From Saposhnikovia divaricata (lineage: Eukaryota; Streptophyta; Magnoliopsida; Apiales; Apiaceae): 64,000 nucleotides of DNA. A program made the position numbers and the translations under genes. Shown one piece after another: positions 48,058-61,110 of this stretch (its first letter is position 1; each line of letters begins with the position of its first letter). The stretch is from the NCBI GenBank assembly GCA_036435485.1, contig CM071598.1, forward strand, positions 106,142,501-106,206,500, in the 5' to 3' direction. Below the pieces are notes generated by a model, which worked only from the letters and a program-made list of their open reading frames with translations, made no database searches and was not told the DNA's origin.

Positions 48058-48451
48058 CATATATTAATATATACGAATTTCCAATACTTTATATTGGAAA
48101 TAAAATGATATTTTAATCTTATATGTTTGTCTTTCTAGTAGTTAAATAACTTCATTTCCATGTTATTTATAATTGTTTATTTAAGTAATATTTTTTATCT
48201 TAATTTAGTTCTTAAAAAATTGTTTCAAACTCATTAGTTAGTGTTTAAAATTGTTTACAATGTTATTTTTTGTTTAAAATGAAATTCCCCGATTCCCCGC
48301 GGGGATTCCCGTTACCCGTTCGGGCCGGGGACGGGGAATAAAAAATAATCCCCGAGAGAGATCGGGCCGGGAACGGGGATCGGGTTTAAATTCGGGGATG
48401 GGGGCGGGGATAGCACTCCCCGGCCCCGAAGTGCCCCGATGCCCATCCCTA
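47806..48451. mobile_element. hAT-type MITE
   Basis: TIRs TAGGGATGGGCAT and ATGCCCATCCCTA, with 8-bp duplication TTTAGACC (47798-47805, 48452-48459). GC-rich ends full of CCCCGAT/ATCGGGG surround an AT-rich core with an (AT)n run at about 48019-48053. Frames across it (47811-48108, 48274-48462) are GC-skew artefacts. Confidence 0.92.
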
Positions 48452-48459
48452 TTTAGACC

Positions 48460-49703
48460 CAATGTAAAAACCTCATAATCCTAAGAGACCCGGGCGACAA
48501 AAACTGAATTATGGGTTGATTTTTCAGTGGAACGGGTTCGGGTGAAAATTATTAACTGCATATTTATTTTATATAAAAGAATTTGGTTCCATTCTCGTCT
48601 CATTTCTTCATGGGAATTAATTGTTTATCCCTGTACCCATCTCATGTGATAGTATTAAATCCCGTTCCATTTCATTTTCTTTCTATCCTATTTAATAATT
48701 AAATCCCGTTCCACGTCAATAATGATGACGTCATTGCAGGCATGATAGTGACACGTGGTAATGACACGTGGTAATGTCATGCCAGCACTGATGATGTGTC
48801 ACTGATGATGTGTCACTGCTGACGTGGCAGTATCACGTCATATAAAATTATCGGGATCTTACATCATAAGTGTTGGCGTGGCTATTGCTGTGACAGTGAC
48901 ATGTCAGTAATGATTCCACATCATCATTTGGTCTTCACGTCATCATTTAGTTCTATCACAGAATCAGAAAATTAGTCTTTTTCTACTATAGAACCAAAAA
49001 AAAAAATTGATCTTTTTTTTAATAGAACCAAAAATTAAAACTTTAATTTTATTATAAAATCAGAAAATTAGTGATTTTCTACTATTCTACATATAAGATG
49101 GTTTTCTATAGAACAATGGTCTATATATACTAATGATATGAAAATTAATCAACTACTACAGAGTGTAAGAGGAATTCTAAGAAATTAGCTATAGAATCTC
49201 CTAAACTAAAATTTAAGGAATATGGTCTAATTTTGCATTTCAATAACCTCTCAAGAGATCCCTTAAAAATTAGCACATCTCTTTTATTTTTTATTTTTAA
49301 GGTACTTCTAATCCTTTATTTTATTATCACTAATAAAATTTCCCTCTTTTTTTAACATCTCTCTCTCCTTTTCCAACTTTTTACTTTCTTTTTAATATTA
49401 TTATAATAATGAGCATATTTAAATATTGTAGTAAAAATTCCTATATTTATTCTAAATTATTAATAAATTTATTATTTATTATATTTTTAAAGAATCACTA
49501 AAAATTTATTGAGTTGTTCTAATATTAATTACCTGTATTTTTTGGGTGCATGATTTTAATATTAGAATTACAAACACTTACTATCAGATAACCCGTGTTT
49601 TCTCGGGATGCATGACTTTAATATTAGGATTATAAACACTTACTATCAGAATACATATTATGCGCTCATGGTCTGACTATATCTTCATTTTTATTTTTCA
49701 GAA
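48460..49703. other. Intergenic with short tandem repeats
   Basis: At 48749-48774 TGACACGTGGTAA occurs twice (13-bp period, each with a CACGTG G-box). At 48786-48816 ACTGATGATGTGTC is repeated (14-bp period). A TGACGTCA site lies at 48726-48733. The remainder is AT-rich without a gene. Confidence 0.6.
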
Positions 49704-49713
49704 CATTGACTAT

Positions 49714-50161
49714 TACGAAGCAAGGACACGGGTGTGGGGTGCGGGTGCTTAGTACGGGGACACGCAAATTCAAAAAATATGGGTATATGGGTGCGGGAAG
49801 ACACGTCATGTATAACTATAAATTTTCATGTATAGTTCATGTTACACATATAGAAAACAATTGATAGAACCAAAAATTATAGGTAAATTGATTGAAATGC
49901 ATAATTTGCTCATCCAAAACACCAAATTTAAGTATAATCTCTTCATTTTGTGCAATAATAAACGTGATAATCAATACTTTTATATTTGCTTATAGACATT
50001 GATACATAATTTTGTGAAAGTACTTCGTTGATACAAATTTTGACTATAATTGGTGAAAACAAAATTTGAAAGTAAAATTTTGGAAGAATCCCCGGGGGAC
50101 ACGCGTGTCCAAGAATCCGACACGGGGATACGACGGATCACCGAAGTGTCCCTGCTTCCTA
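49714..50161. mobile_element. TIR element, MULE- or hAT-like, non-autonomous
   Basis: Left end TACGAAGCAAGGACAC, right end GTGTCCCTGCTTCCTA (inverted TAGGAAGCAGGGACAC). CATTGACTAT, 10 bp, lies on each side (49704-49713, 50162-50171). 448 bp, no transposase. The flanks also share TGACTATATCTT and TTTATTTT words, so an older local duplication may exaggerate the target duplication. Confidence 0.75.
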
Positions 50162-50171
50162 CATTGACTAT

Positions 50172-50816
50172 ATCTTTTATTTTTATTTTCCAGAACCTAT
50201 GGCTCAAGACGGTTGCATTTTACTTGCAGGGACATGAAATCACCGTGCACGGACTAATTCAATTATCCTTACTAATCTCCAAAAACTTAAATTACCTTGA
50301 CCCAACCCCAACCCAAATTGCCACCCCCTTGTAGACTGTTTGAAGGTCATTCTATACCAGCAACTAAAATGGAACTGAAATTACATTCATCTCAAAAGAT
50401 ATTGTTAAAGAAATCAAGACTTCTTAGTATAAGAGAGAATAAAAAACATGCCGCCTAACATATTCATACAATGCCTCAAAATTTGCTCAATAGACTTGAT
50501 TTAGTGCCCCCAACACCATGTAAAAGCAGTTCATTTCTATTATCAGCCAAAATGATTTGATGAATATGAGACGGCGCCTTTGGAAGAACTATCATAACTT
50601 GCATCAGTAACCTAACTAGAAAAACCACATGCAAGAGACAAACTAAGCACTAAGCTCGGGCAGACAGCTGTTACTACTTCAATTTCTTATTCTTTTTGAG
50701 GCAGGTAAAATCGCATTAAAAGTGCCAAACGCATAGAATACAAAGTAGCAAATAACAAAACTCCACCCTTCATGTTTATAAATTAACACTTCCCACATTT
50801 AAGATAGTGAGCCTTA
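50172..50816. other. 3' flank of the OZ-like gene
   Basis: Probable 3' UTR and intergenic DNA of the minus-strand gene ending at 50817. No other feature recognised. Confidence 0.5.
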
Positions 50817-51587
50817 TTAAGCTACCTGCCCAGGAGGGGGCTTCCTCCATAGCTGGTCTTCATAACGTGTTTCCACCTTTTCATTTGGACGATCACCATC
50901 GCACTTGCGGCATATCACATTCTTTGCGTAATTCAAAAAATCACATCTACAGGTACAAAAAACTGCCTTGTCAATTAACATGTTCAGCCAGTAATTATAA
51001 CTGTTTAATATCAGCTCCAGTATGATAAACACTCACGAGGGACATTCCCAGTCTCCAGGGATCAGCTCCCTCTTGGGACGCACTTCTTGGCAACGTTTGC
51101 ACTTCTTGTTGCTTGCAAAATTCATGAACTGACACCTACAAATTATACATTAAATAAGATTTACTAATTTAGAAAGCACACCTAAAACAATAAATACCCA
51201 TTGGCAGCTTTTGTTGGATCCAAACTTGTGGTTATTAGTTATTACAGCAAGCTTAATATGTTCATAACTCATGGAAAACCAAATTACAGAAAACTAAGCT
51301 GATTTGATGTTTGTACAATTCTATCCACATCAAAGCTCCAGAGCTAATTATCTAATTTTTAAAAAATAAAAATTGAGAGCAGTCATCCAATACAAGTATA
51401 CTGTATACAAACATAACTTGTACCTGATGGAAATATAATTTCTGAATTCATATACAATATTACTGTATTAGCTCCCGGGCGGATGACCGGTTTTACTATA
51501 TTTATATTATTAATAAATAATATTTTTAAACAAATAATTTTGAATTTATATCAATAATGTGTAATATATATATAATGGGTCAAATTT

Positions 51588-51628
<41 letters not shown>

Positions 51629-54600
51629 GGGTCAAGTTCCACATAGAACCACTCTAATATTAGAACCTTAAAACTATTTAGACTTAATTGCAGATTGATG
51701 GCCTATAGTTTAATATTTTTGCACGGAAATGATTAAATTATTAGTTGTGCCAAATTGATGGCTAATTATTGCATTTCTCAGCACTTAGGTGGCTCCGAGT
51801 CCATTCTGTTAGTTCACAACGGCGATGGCTTTAAGGTTTTTTAAATAAAGTAAGATTGATTTGCATTTTATTGGATGTAGTTTAATTTTTTTTACACATT
51901 GTTGGATAAAGTAAAAAAGGTAGTTATAACTAACAAAGTAGCTAAAGCAAAACGAATAATCTCCTCAAATAAATAATGTTTTTTGGTTCCAAAATAAAGT
52001 CTCGAAATCTGAATAAAAATTTTCACACCTGAGCCTATTAATTTTTTGAGATTTAACTGTACATTAATGAGCTAAAATCACACTGGATGGGTAGATATGA
52101 TAACTAACAATTATTTTTATAAACAATTACTATCTCTTTTAAAACTAAGAGAAACGATATTGTGATTATCCTTTCAAATGAATGAATTAAATCACACTAA
52201 ATATGACCAATTTGAAATGAATGAATTCAAAAGAGATATTAATTATTTATATAATATTTGTTGTCATGTCTCCCCATCGATTATTATATTAGGTTAACAA
52301 TTTTTTTTTAATTTAGCCAACAATGCGGGAAAATATTAAACTAGAGCCATCAAAATGCAATTCAAGTTTACTTTATTTCAAAAACCCTAACGTCGTTAGT
52401 TGTGAACTAACGGAAGGGACTCGGAACCACCAAAGTGCTGAGAAATTCAACAATTAGTCATCACTTTGGCAAAATAATGATTTAGTCATTTTCGTGCAAA
52501 AAAATTAAACTATATGCCATCAATCTGCAATTAAGTCAATTATTTAATACATAATGCTGCAAAACGTGATACTTTTTTTTATAATATTTTAAATAATATC
52601 AATTATTTTTGGCACAATTATTTTTGAAAACGTATTATAATGATGAAATACAAGTTGAGATACGTGAAAATTAATTTATCCTTTAAAAAAATTATGTATT
52701 TTAGAAAAGAAATTATTGTGTACTGCATAAGTACATTTGTGTACTGCACCAGAACTAGAAATGTCGTGTACTGCAACGGAAAGAATAAATCTCAATCGTT
52801 GATTACACGAAATCTACGATGTAGATTAGTCTTAAGTTCTAATTTAACATAAGGTTCTAATTTGAACCTAACCCTACATACAATACGTACAATAAAATTA
52901 TTAATATAAAGAATTTAAAAATATATTATACAAATCTTGAATATTCTAGATTATAAATATTTATTGAATTCATAAACAATAAATAAATTGATAAATGTTT
53001 ATGCAAATTGAAGAAACACAAGGAAATTAATGACAAACAAAGACAAGAGAGAATTTGTGGATGTTATAATTAATGTTATAAATAATGAGAGAGATAAAGT
53101 ATACTAAATTCATGGGGGGGAGTTGGTGTACGATGACATAAGCAATTTAATGAGAGCACGACACATAGACATTATATTGGTAATGCTTCACACTCAAAGA
53201 CTGAATAATATTACGGAACTTACTGTGGGCAGTTCCAATCTCCTTTCTTCATTTCAATAGAATCAGCGCTAACTCTTTTTGGGCCCTCCGCTTTGCATTT
53301 CAGGCAGCTTACATTTCTGGCGAAGTTCATATAACTACACCTGCAGTAAATTGATGTGGCTTCATTTAAGTAAAAAGCATGTGATGTCATGTTTGTGGCG
53401 TAAAAAAAAGACATGTCCGAAGGGTAGTTAAATAACATTATAACAAAAGAAGATTGTTTAAAAAAAAAAAAACTCCAAAAGACTATGTGCACTACGATAA
53501 ATATGGAACTGGAAGTAGTGTCATGTTGCAACAGCCTACTCGTTTTCATTTTCCAGTACACCTACAAGCTGTTCGATTTTCTACCACATACAACATTTAT
53601 ACTTTAAATACAGGTTATACTGTAACATGAAACGACACCACCATCAAATACTTCATTCAAATCAAGGACGAGTGTTAATTTATGACAATGCAAAAAAAAA
53701 TGTGTTAAATCATGATGCACATACATCACATAGTTATGAAGAATACACAAATTATTGCAAAATTGGAAACCCAAAGACTCTCTACTCTCTAATTTGCTGA
53801 AGAAGTGATTTTATTATGAACAAACATCACAACGAATTTTATCAACTAGAAAGATATTGAATTGAACAAAAACTGCTCAGAGGTTGTGTCGGCAATCGAT
53901 GATATGGATCAGAAGCAACCCTGAAGTCATAGTCAACGATGGAATTGCACAAATTATCAGATATTGACTAGTATTAAAAGTTTAAGGTCTCCACTATATA
54001 ACATCTGATTTTAATATTCATTTAAGCTCCATCTTTAAGCTAAAGCAAATACTATTTTCTAGTAAGTATTTCACTTCGATATAAGCTCCAACTCAAATTG
54101 TGTAATCCATATATGTTTGAGACTCCCTGTTAGGAGAACTCGTTCAGAACGAATTCCAGACATCTATCCTTACTTAGGATCGTTGGGATATAGCCGCTGT
54201 CTTAATTCCTGACATAAATCAACAGCTTGGCTGATTTCATCACATGGAGATATTCCATTATTTAAACACTGTTGAACAGCCTTTCTTTAAAATACCTCCT
54301 GGTTCTCAACTCACCAAGCTTTAGTTTGTTAAACCATGATATTATATAGTTAAAAATATACTAGATCACTATTCTGTACAACGAAATTTTGGAAAATGAT
54401 GTGATGCAAAACAAGAGATCAAAATACTAATTTTCAAAGGTACTACTCAGGACAGATTTAATTGTAATTTATTATGAAGTTTACTTATATAAGATAAATA
54501 GAATATTAAGAATATTTTCTAGGTTATGATAGTAGGATTGGCAAAGAGTCGTTATGTGTGATGGAGAAAAAGCCTCGATTAGCTTTCAGGAGTTTTATGT

Positions 54601-57600
54601 GTTTGGCGGGCCGAAACAGTAGTTGGGACAGGGAGTTGTCATAATTACTTCAGTTATCAATTTTTCACTTAATATTGTTTGTCTTGAATACTTCATTTAG
54701 TGTCAGAATATGAGCAATGCGGAAGTAATAAACGGAACTAGTAGAGAGGAGAGAAAAACACGGTAGTAATATTAGAATTACAATGTATTGATCTTGTTAT
54801 ATTACATGAGAGCATTAGCTCTTATATAGGAAGTAAAACTTGGTTGGTGGCTGATGATGACCTAAGCGCTTATGTCATAGTATCTTGATGACCTAAGCGC
54901 TTATGTCATAGTTATTGTTGATATTTAACACGCCCCCTCACTCGAAATCCCATCTTCGGATGAAAGACCTATTTTGGGATTGAAGAGTGGACACTAGTAG
55001 CCCTTGAGCTTAATCTGAGCGTCCAACTATACCCATTTTTAGAATCGACCGATCTTAAGTTTATTGAGTCTTTTGGGATACCGGTTATCGAATTTGCGAT
55101 CACACGGTATATTTTAGGCCATGTCAAATAATAGAAAGTGCTGCTTTTCAGCACAACGGTGGATGACCACCAATCAGTCCTTGAACTGATTATTTTGAAG
55201 AAACTGATACTCAACTTTGTGATCACTCAGTATTAACAAGCCTATGTCCGAACACAGGAGGAATCTGCATCTGTCATCCCTTGAACTATAAGCAACTGGA
55301 ACCGTATTTAGTAGACTGCATCCCTTAAGATCGTCCATGAACTGGTCCTTCTGCTTCTTTTACAAGAATGAAATGCAAGATATAGCAGTGAACTGTGTGT
55401 ATGTATTTGTATACATACATACTGCTACTTCTGCTGCTTTGTCATTTGTGGCAGTCAACTGTGTGTACATCTGTATATACACTACTTCTGCTACTTCGTC
55501 GGAATAACGCCCCCTGAACTATTTAATTTGAATTATTTAATTTGCAGCATCGTAAAAAATTGGAGAGATACCGTAATATCAACAACCACTTGAATACTAC
55601 ACAATTAAATCTATAACCGGGGCAAACTCCTAAACTAAAATGATATGCTTGTACAAGCGATCCTAACAGAATTTTCCCTTGAGAAAATAATTATTAAATA
55701 TTTTTAACGGATCTAAATACATATAATCATTTTATTTAGGAAAAATAATAACTCGGGTCAAATAAACTAACCCACCAATTTAAAGAGGCTGTCCTCCTTT
55801 GTTTATGGCCCAACAATAAAAAAGGCCCAATAACAAAACAAATAACTGGCCTGTAAGTCATAACCCTTTTTTTCATTACAGCCGTTACCCTTTTGTTTCT
55901 GTCAAACCTCAGTCGATATATACATACGTGCATATATACACGCACATATCTCCTCTTCAAAAAAACAATAATCCCAACCACCGATCTAAACACCAATGAA
56001 AAAGCAGCAGAAGTAACTTGACTTGGTCGGAGAAAAGTCGGACTTGTCTGAAGGTATTTCGCCGACAGCAGCCCAGAAACAACCTGCTGGACTTGATAAC
56101 AACCTGCTGGAATTTTACCAGTGAGTCTCTCCTTAGAAAGCTCAACATTCGTATGTATGGTTTCTGATTTTGATTTTGTGTTTAGGCTGAAATATTATGA
56201 ACCGGGTATGGGCAGCTTGTGTTTCCCTTAAGAAACAACAAAGCTTCAACTGAAAAACTCCTCCTCTCTACTCCCGCTTTGATACCATGTCAGAATATGA
56301 GCAATGCGGAAGTAATAAACGGAACTAGTAGAGAGGAGAGAAAAACACGGTAGTAATATTAGAACTACATTGTATTGATCTTGTTATATTACATGAGAGC
56401 ATAAGCTCTTATATAGGAAGTAAAACTTGGTTGGTGGCTGATGATGACCTAAGCGCTTATGTCATAGTATCTTGATGACCTAAGCGCTTATGTCATAGTT
56501 ATTGTTGATATTTAACATTTAGGCTTACCATTTAAATTTATATATTGCACACAGCTAGCCAAGATATTTATTAATAGACTATTTCTTGAGTTAGTTGGCC
56601 ATTCATCATTTTGGTAAAATTTTAAAAGGTTATTTTCCATCAAGATACCTTGTTATAAGGTCAATTAACGAAACTAAAATACTCACACACATGCCTTCCC
56701 TGAACCTTAAACCCTCAACCTCTATACAACCCCCCCCCCCCCTTCTTTTCTCTCTAGTTGTGCATTAACAAGAAGATTAAGATTGTACCCAGTTTGTAGT
56801 AAGGTTCGACTAAAACTTAATTTAGTTTAGAACAAACCTAGCAGTAATACAATTAAATACTGAAATTTACTGACAATTGAATGGACTTTGTTAAAGAGTA
56901 AGAAAACAAACTACTCGCAGGCTACCAGATGATGTTAAGTAGAACAGAAATAGTTGCCAGAATTTGTCTATATATAAGTGATTTGATGGTCCACGATAAT
57001 TCAGAAAAAATGAACGGGAGAATATAGTACGTAAATTGAAATGAAAATTTTAGAAGGTTGCATTCATTTTAGCGACAAGCTACACCATATAGCTGAATCG
57101 TAGCAGCTCAAGGCTACTGTTATCAAGGACTTTAAACTTCAATTCACAAAATGCTTAATTTCCAAGGAATTTAATCCGGCATTGTTCTCATGAGTTTCAA
57201 CGCATGCATATCATATAATAACCATAGGGTACATTTCTGTCGAACAGATCAATGACAACTTGCCAAGTAATTTCAATAAAAACGTATTTCTTACTCTGGG
57301 CAAATCCAATCGCCTTTCTTCATTTCAACGTCAGCACGACTCACCTTTCTAGGTCCATCTTCACCACATTCTCGGCATTGCAAATTTCTATAGAAGTTCA
57401 TGAAATTGCATCTGTGACGATATTGACAGCATTGTAATCAGTTCATATAGCAGGGTCATCTTACATGCAAAATCAGCACTATTACTTACTAGAGCCGCCT
57501 TCTTACGCAACATCCAATACCAACGGTTTCTCCATATACCAATTATTTTTATGAGAGAAAACATCTCTTGCAGGAAAAATAATAAACAGGATTTACTAAT

Positions 57601-60473
57601 ATCAAATAACAAACAAATGGCATTAAAATTGTGTCAAATTTAGTTGCATAGTAAGGGGATCATGATGTTTATACATCTCCCTCTTACCATTTATAAGTTG
57701 TGACGGACACCTTACAAGAATTGAAAGACCATTGTATCACTTATTCACCAATCAAGAGTGCAAAAGAAACCACCATCAATGTATATGATCCGTATAATGG
57801 CTTCTCCAAGCACCTTGAGGTTTCGGAGAAACCAGAACTTAGCTTACGGCATAGGTTTTAATTTTGGGACAAGGCATGAATACTCTTTAAATACTCAAAA
57901 TTTTATATGGATGCCATATTAGTAGAACTGGTTTAGTGAGATTGTTGTTGCCTTATCAAAGAAGGCCATTTTGTTGTTCCCTTGTGGTGATTCAGTCCTA
58001 CCAGTAGTGGCCTTTCAAATTTGGAATGTTAGACGTGTCCAAAAGTGTCTTGTGGGTTATATAACACTCCAAGGTGATGACATCTTTCTAATTATGCTTT
58101 CTAGTACTAGAATAAAACTCCCAAAAGAAAAATAAGATATAGAAGTTTTCCATTAAGAAAAATGACAGAGTGACTTGTTAGAACAAGGTATCTCTATTTT
58201 TGGTTTTATAGCATTTTAATTAGATTACATAACTTGGTAATTACATGTCCTTTACTATATATAGCGCCATATAATGCCTTAGTAGTTCATTATTATTTAT
58301 TAGACAATTTTTTTTTTATTATGGCTTGGCTCGTTTCCTTTAATTTGGATTGCTTAAATTTTTAAACACAATTAATAATTGTTTCTACATTCTATATAGC
58401 ACGTATAGTGACAGCTGAAAGAAGACTGGGTGAACATTATGTATTCTAATTTGTTAAAATCTTGGTCACCAAACACCTTTTTAAAGTTTCTTGAAAAGGA
58501 TCAAGAACAACTTTTTAGAAGAGATTTGGGAAGACTGGAGAGTAGTATTCACCCAGCATGTGTATGGTTCATTCACTAATATAACACCATTTTCCACAAC
58601 ATTAATCTACACATGAATAAAATATTCTATCTAATGTTCAGAACTTCAAGAAGAATAATGATAAGGTCACTTACTCGGGGCACATCCAGTCTCCTCGCTT
58701 TAATTCTATGTCTGGTGAAAGCTCTTCATCTGCCAACAGTGAAGATTTCTTCTTTTGATTCACTGCTATGGCTGTAGGCTTTGAGGTTTCAGGATTTGGA
58801 GCCGTCTCACTCAATTCAATTAACTTTAAAAGCAATTTTCTTGCGGATACTTCAATATGTTCTCTACCAGGAGACTTTTCACCTGTAATAACAGCTGAAT
58901 CTAATGCATAGGCCAGTAAGATACGCACAATATCCACTGTGCCCGCCGCAGCTTCAGATTCATTTGGTATTACATTGGCCCTGTCACAAGATCCTCGAAG
59001 CAAGCAACTGCTACACACCTGCATGTTAGAATTTTACACAGACCTCGTGAATAAGCTCGCTGCAAAAGAAATTATTAGTCCTTACAGTGCCCATCAGCAA
59101 TTAAATGAAGGGCATAAATTATTCGAGAACTTACATCTCCTTCGTCAAGTTGCAAATAAACTCTCAACCTTTTCCCGGAACTGACAGATTTTCTATACAC
59201 ATTAGGACATCCTTTCTCTACAACAGCCTGAATATCTTGTCTTGACAAAGATCTGCAGTGTGTAAATTCATTACTTCTCCATTATTCTTAAATAAATAAA
59301 TAAGTTGTCTAAGCACATAACTTGACTACTTGAGTAGGTGAGTTTTCCGAACGAAAAAGTTGAACAATCTGAACTCTTCCCATCACTATATGGGTACCAT
59401 TAACTATATACATTAGTCGGCCAAAGTATATGGAAGCACAACTTTTCAAAGAACACACATATTCTAAAAAAAGTGGCATTAATAGTACCAATTTTATAGT
59501 CACAAATTAGATAGTAATAAACTAATAACAAGTTTTTTTTTTTTTGTTATAGTAAGCAAGTGCTTTTGTCGACATCTAGTTTCCCTTTTCAAAAACAATC
59601 CACAAACTCGCAAAGTTAAGATTTAAGAAGGAAACAAAACTCCACAAAGCATTGTTACCAAACCGCAAACCACCATAAGTCAACTATGGTAACCAACAGA
59701 ATATATAAAATTACGACCTCTTAGTATATTCTAGTAGTTAATAATGTAAGTTATTTGCCCTATCCTCATTTTAACATAAGCATAAGGTAAGCATTAACAA
59801 GTACAGTTAGAATCCAACGAGTTGTCCTCTTGCATTTCGAGAGCTGTCCTCTTTCATTTCGAAACATCCAATTCCCAAAACCTTATCCAACGGTGTCACA
59901 ACAGCTTAAACAATTTTACAACTTCTAAAGTCAAAGTAGTCAGACAAATAACATCAATCATAATGCAGTTGGATTTAAATCTATAACACAACTATAATAA
60001 CAATTACACGAAAAATGTAAACCAGATAAGCAAAGAAATGGCCTCAACTGGAAAATATCGAGACGGTCACGAGCGAAACTAAGACAAGCGTTTCTCATCA
60101 TATTCGTATCCCTGTAATCAATCTTATGAGCAACTTGAGGAGTATCAACACCGCCATTCGAAAGATATCCTTTCGAATTCAATTTATCGATGAAAAGCAC
60201 CCATTCGGGCCACGGATGGTGCAAATTAACGCCTGATTCTGGTACATGAACACTAATATGAGCATCAATTACAGAAGTAGATGTAGAAAAAGTAGAGGAA
60301 TGAGTGTAACGGTGCAAGTGTAGAGTTGAGTAAGAAGGGAATAAGAGCTTTTTAGTGAAGAATTGAGTGGGAGATAATGCTCGGTTCCCGAGGTATGAGA
60401 TTACTAGTCTCGTTGTTGCTGCTGTTGTGCTTATCATTTTTGGTCGGTGATGATTTTTCAGGAAATTTAACAA
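50817..60473 (-). CDS. OZ/VAR3-like RanBP2-type zinc-finger protein, organelle RNA editing (seven coding exons)
   Basis: Exons, minus strand: 60473-60049, 59252-59135, 59018-58675, 57411-57295, 53340-53224, 51135-51037, 50946-50817; 449 aa, frame continuous, GT/AG throughout. The N terminus (MLNFLKNHHRPKMISTTAA...) is Ser/Thr/Arg-rich, like an organelle presequence; Met13 is an alternative start. The middle has WPEWVLFIDKL, DYRDTNMMRNACLSFARD, VCSSCLLRGSCDRA and DIVRILLAYALD, as in plant OZ/VAR3 proteins. Four CxxC-x10-CxxC fingers follow: Cys294/297/308/311, 333/336/347/350, 372/375/386/389 and 405/408/419/422. OZ proteins act with PPR and MORF proteins in C-to-U editing of plastid or mitochondrial transcripts. 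Which organelle is not clear; the family is certain, the member is not. Confidence 0.93.
51592..51626. repeat. (AT)n microsatellite in OZ-like gene intron
   Basis: About 35 bp of TA, with AATGGGTCAA on both sides (51574 and 51626). Confidence 0.9.
51627..52875. mobile_element. Possible outer MITE, split by the TIR element inside
   Basis: Left GGTCAAGTTCCACATAGAAC and right (inverted) GGTTAGGTTCAAATTAGAAC are loosely similar. The internal AATATTAGAACC and GGTTCTAATTT are inverted too. It lies in the intron 51136-53223. Ends and target duplication are not clear. Confidence 0.35.
51681..52537. mobile_element. Long-TIR MULE-like MITE in OZ-like gene intron
   Basis: GACTTAATTGCAGATTGATG at the left is matched by its inverse at the right, and similarity continues about 170 bp inward (TTTTTTGCACG, TTTCTCAGCACTT, CCGAGTCC, GTTAGTTCACAAC). 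No transposase frame. Flanks AACTATTTA/AATTATTTA suggest a worn 9-bp duplication. Confidence 0.8.
54701..56517 (-). mobile_element. Short non-autonomous LTR retrotransposon in OZ-like gene intron
   Basis: LTRs of 230 bp at 54701-54930 and 56288-56517 (minus orientation TGTTAAATATC...ATTCTGACA) differ at about three sites. The target duplication TTTAG flanks both sides (54696-54700, 56518-56522). On the minus strand the primer site TGGTATCAAAGC (56287-56276) follows the 5' LTR, and a purine tract GTGAGGGGGCG (54941-54931) precedes the 3' LTR. The 1.36-kb interior shows no gag or pol; its small frames have no domain. Each LTR carries a two-copy repeat of GATGACCTAAGCGCTTATG. It lies in the 3.9-kb intron 53341-57294, in the same orientation as the host gene. 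Confidence 0.93.
57412..58674 (-). other. Intron of the OZ-like gene, no embedded feature recognised
   Basis: 1.26 kb between the first-finger exon halves. AT-rich, with no bounded repeat seen. Confidence 0.6.
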
Positions 60474-60487
60474 ACCATAACTGTATT

Positions 60488-60512
60488 GAGAGAGAGAGAG
60501 AGAGAGAGAGAG
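60488..60512. repeat. (GA)n microsatellite in the OZ-like 5' region
   Basis: 25 bp of GA on the plus strand, so CT on the gene strand, 15 bp before the first ATG. CT-rich leaders are common in plant genes. Confidence 0.85.
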
Positions 60513-60701
60513 CAGGGTTTAGAGATGGGGGGTTATCGATATTTCTGGGTTCGGATAATTGACTTGTTTTTGGGCTGTTATTTATTTGGATAAGCTGGGG
60601 GGTTAGGTTATTACGAAATGGAGGCCCATTTCTTACATTCATAATATTAATGAACAGACTCCCTTTGTTTCGCAGAAAATGTTTTCCAAGAAAATATTTT
60701 T

Positions 60702-60932
60702 TGTTATGTATAATTATGAATGACTCTTAGTCTTTCATATTACCCTAATTAGTGCACCACCTTTTGACTTTTCACTTTCATTGTAACCTATATCTACTTG
60801 GCTGTATAAAGTCTTGCTTGTATTTGTTCTACACATATGAATAATAACATTGCTCTCTCCTCTCGCTATCTCTATTATGTAGATCTCTCTCTATCTCTCT
60901 ATCTCTCTATTATATATATTATATCTATAACA
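60702..60932 (+). repeat. 5' LTR of the second Copia element
   Basis: TGTTATGTATAAT...CTATAACA, 231 bp by the TG/CA ends, with a CTCTCTCTAT-rich 3' part. CGTTATCAGCACGA follows at 60933-60946, a primer site seen after many plant Copia LTRs; it may match an internal tRNA segment rather than a CCA end. The 3' LTR is outside the window, so the left boundary is inferred. Confidence 0.7.
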
Positions 60933-61110
60933 CGTTATCAGCACGATAGTAAAAGGAAGTAGGAAGGCTATTAAAATTTCTACATTACAAACTATTGTCG
61001 CAGGAGTTTAAACTTTAAGGTCTGGTCTTGAGCGGCTGTCCTTGAACAACTAAAGTAATTGTAAGAAGCATCACTCGCCATTATTTATTAGCTTCTGGAG
61101 AACAAGAAAT

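Noticed and set aside
47811..48462. Gly/Pro-rich small proteins
   Set aside because: They are out-of-frame readings of the GC-rich hAT MITE ends.
54931..56287. Minus-strand proteins inside the short LTR element
   Set aside because: Frames are under 90 codons, lack domains, and are not in gag/pol positions or wording.
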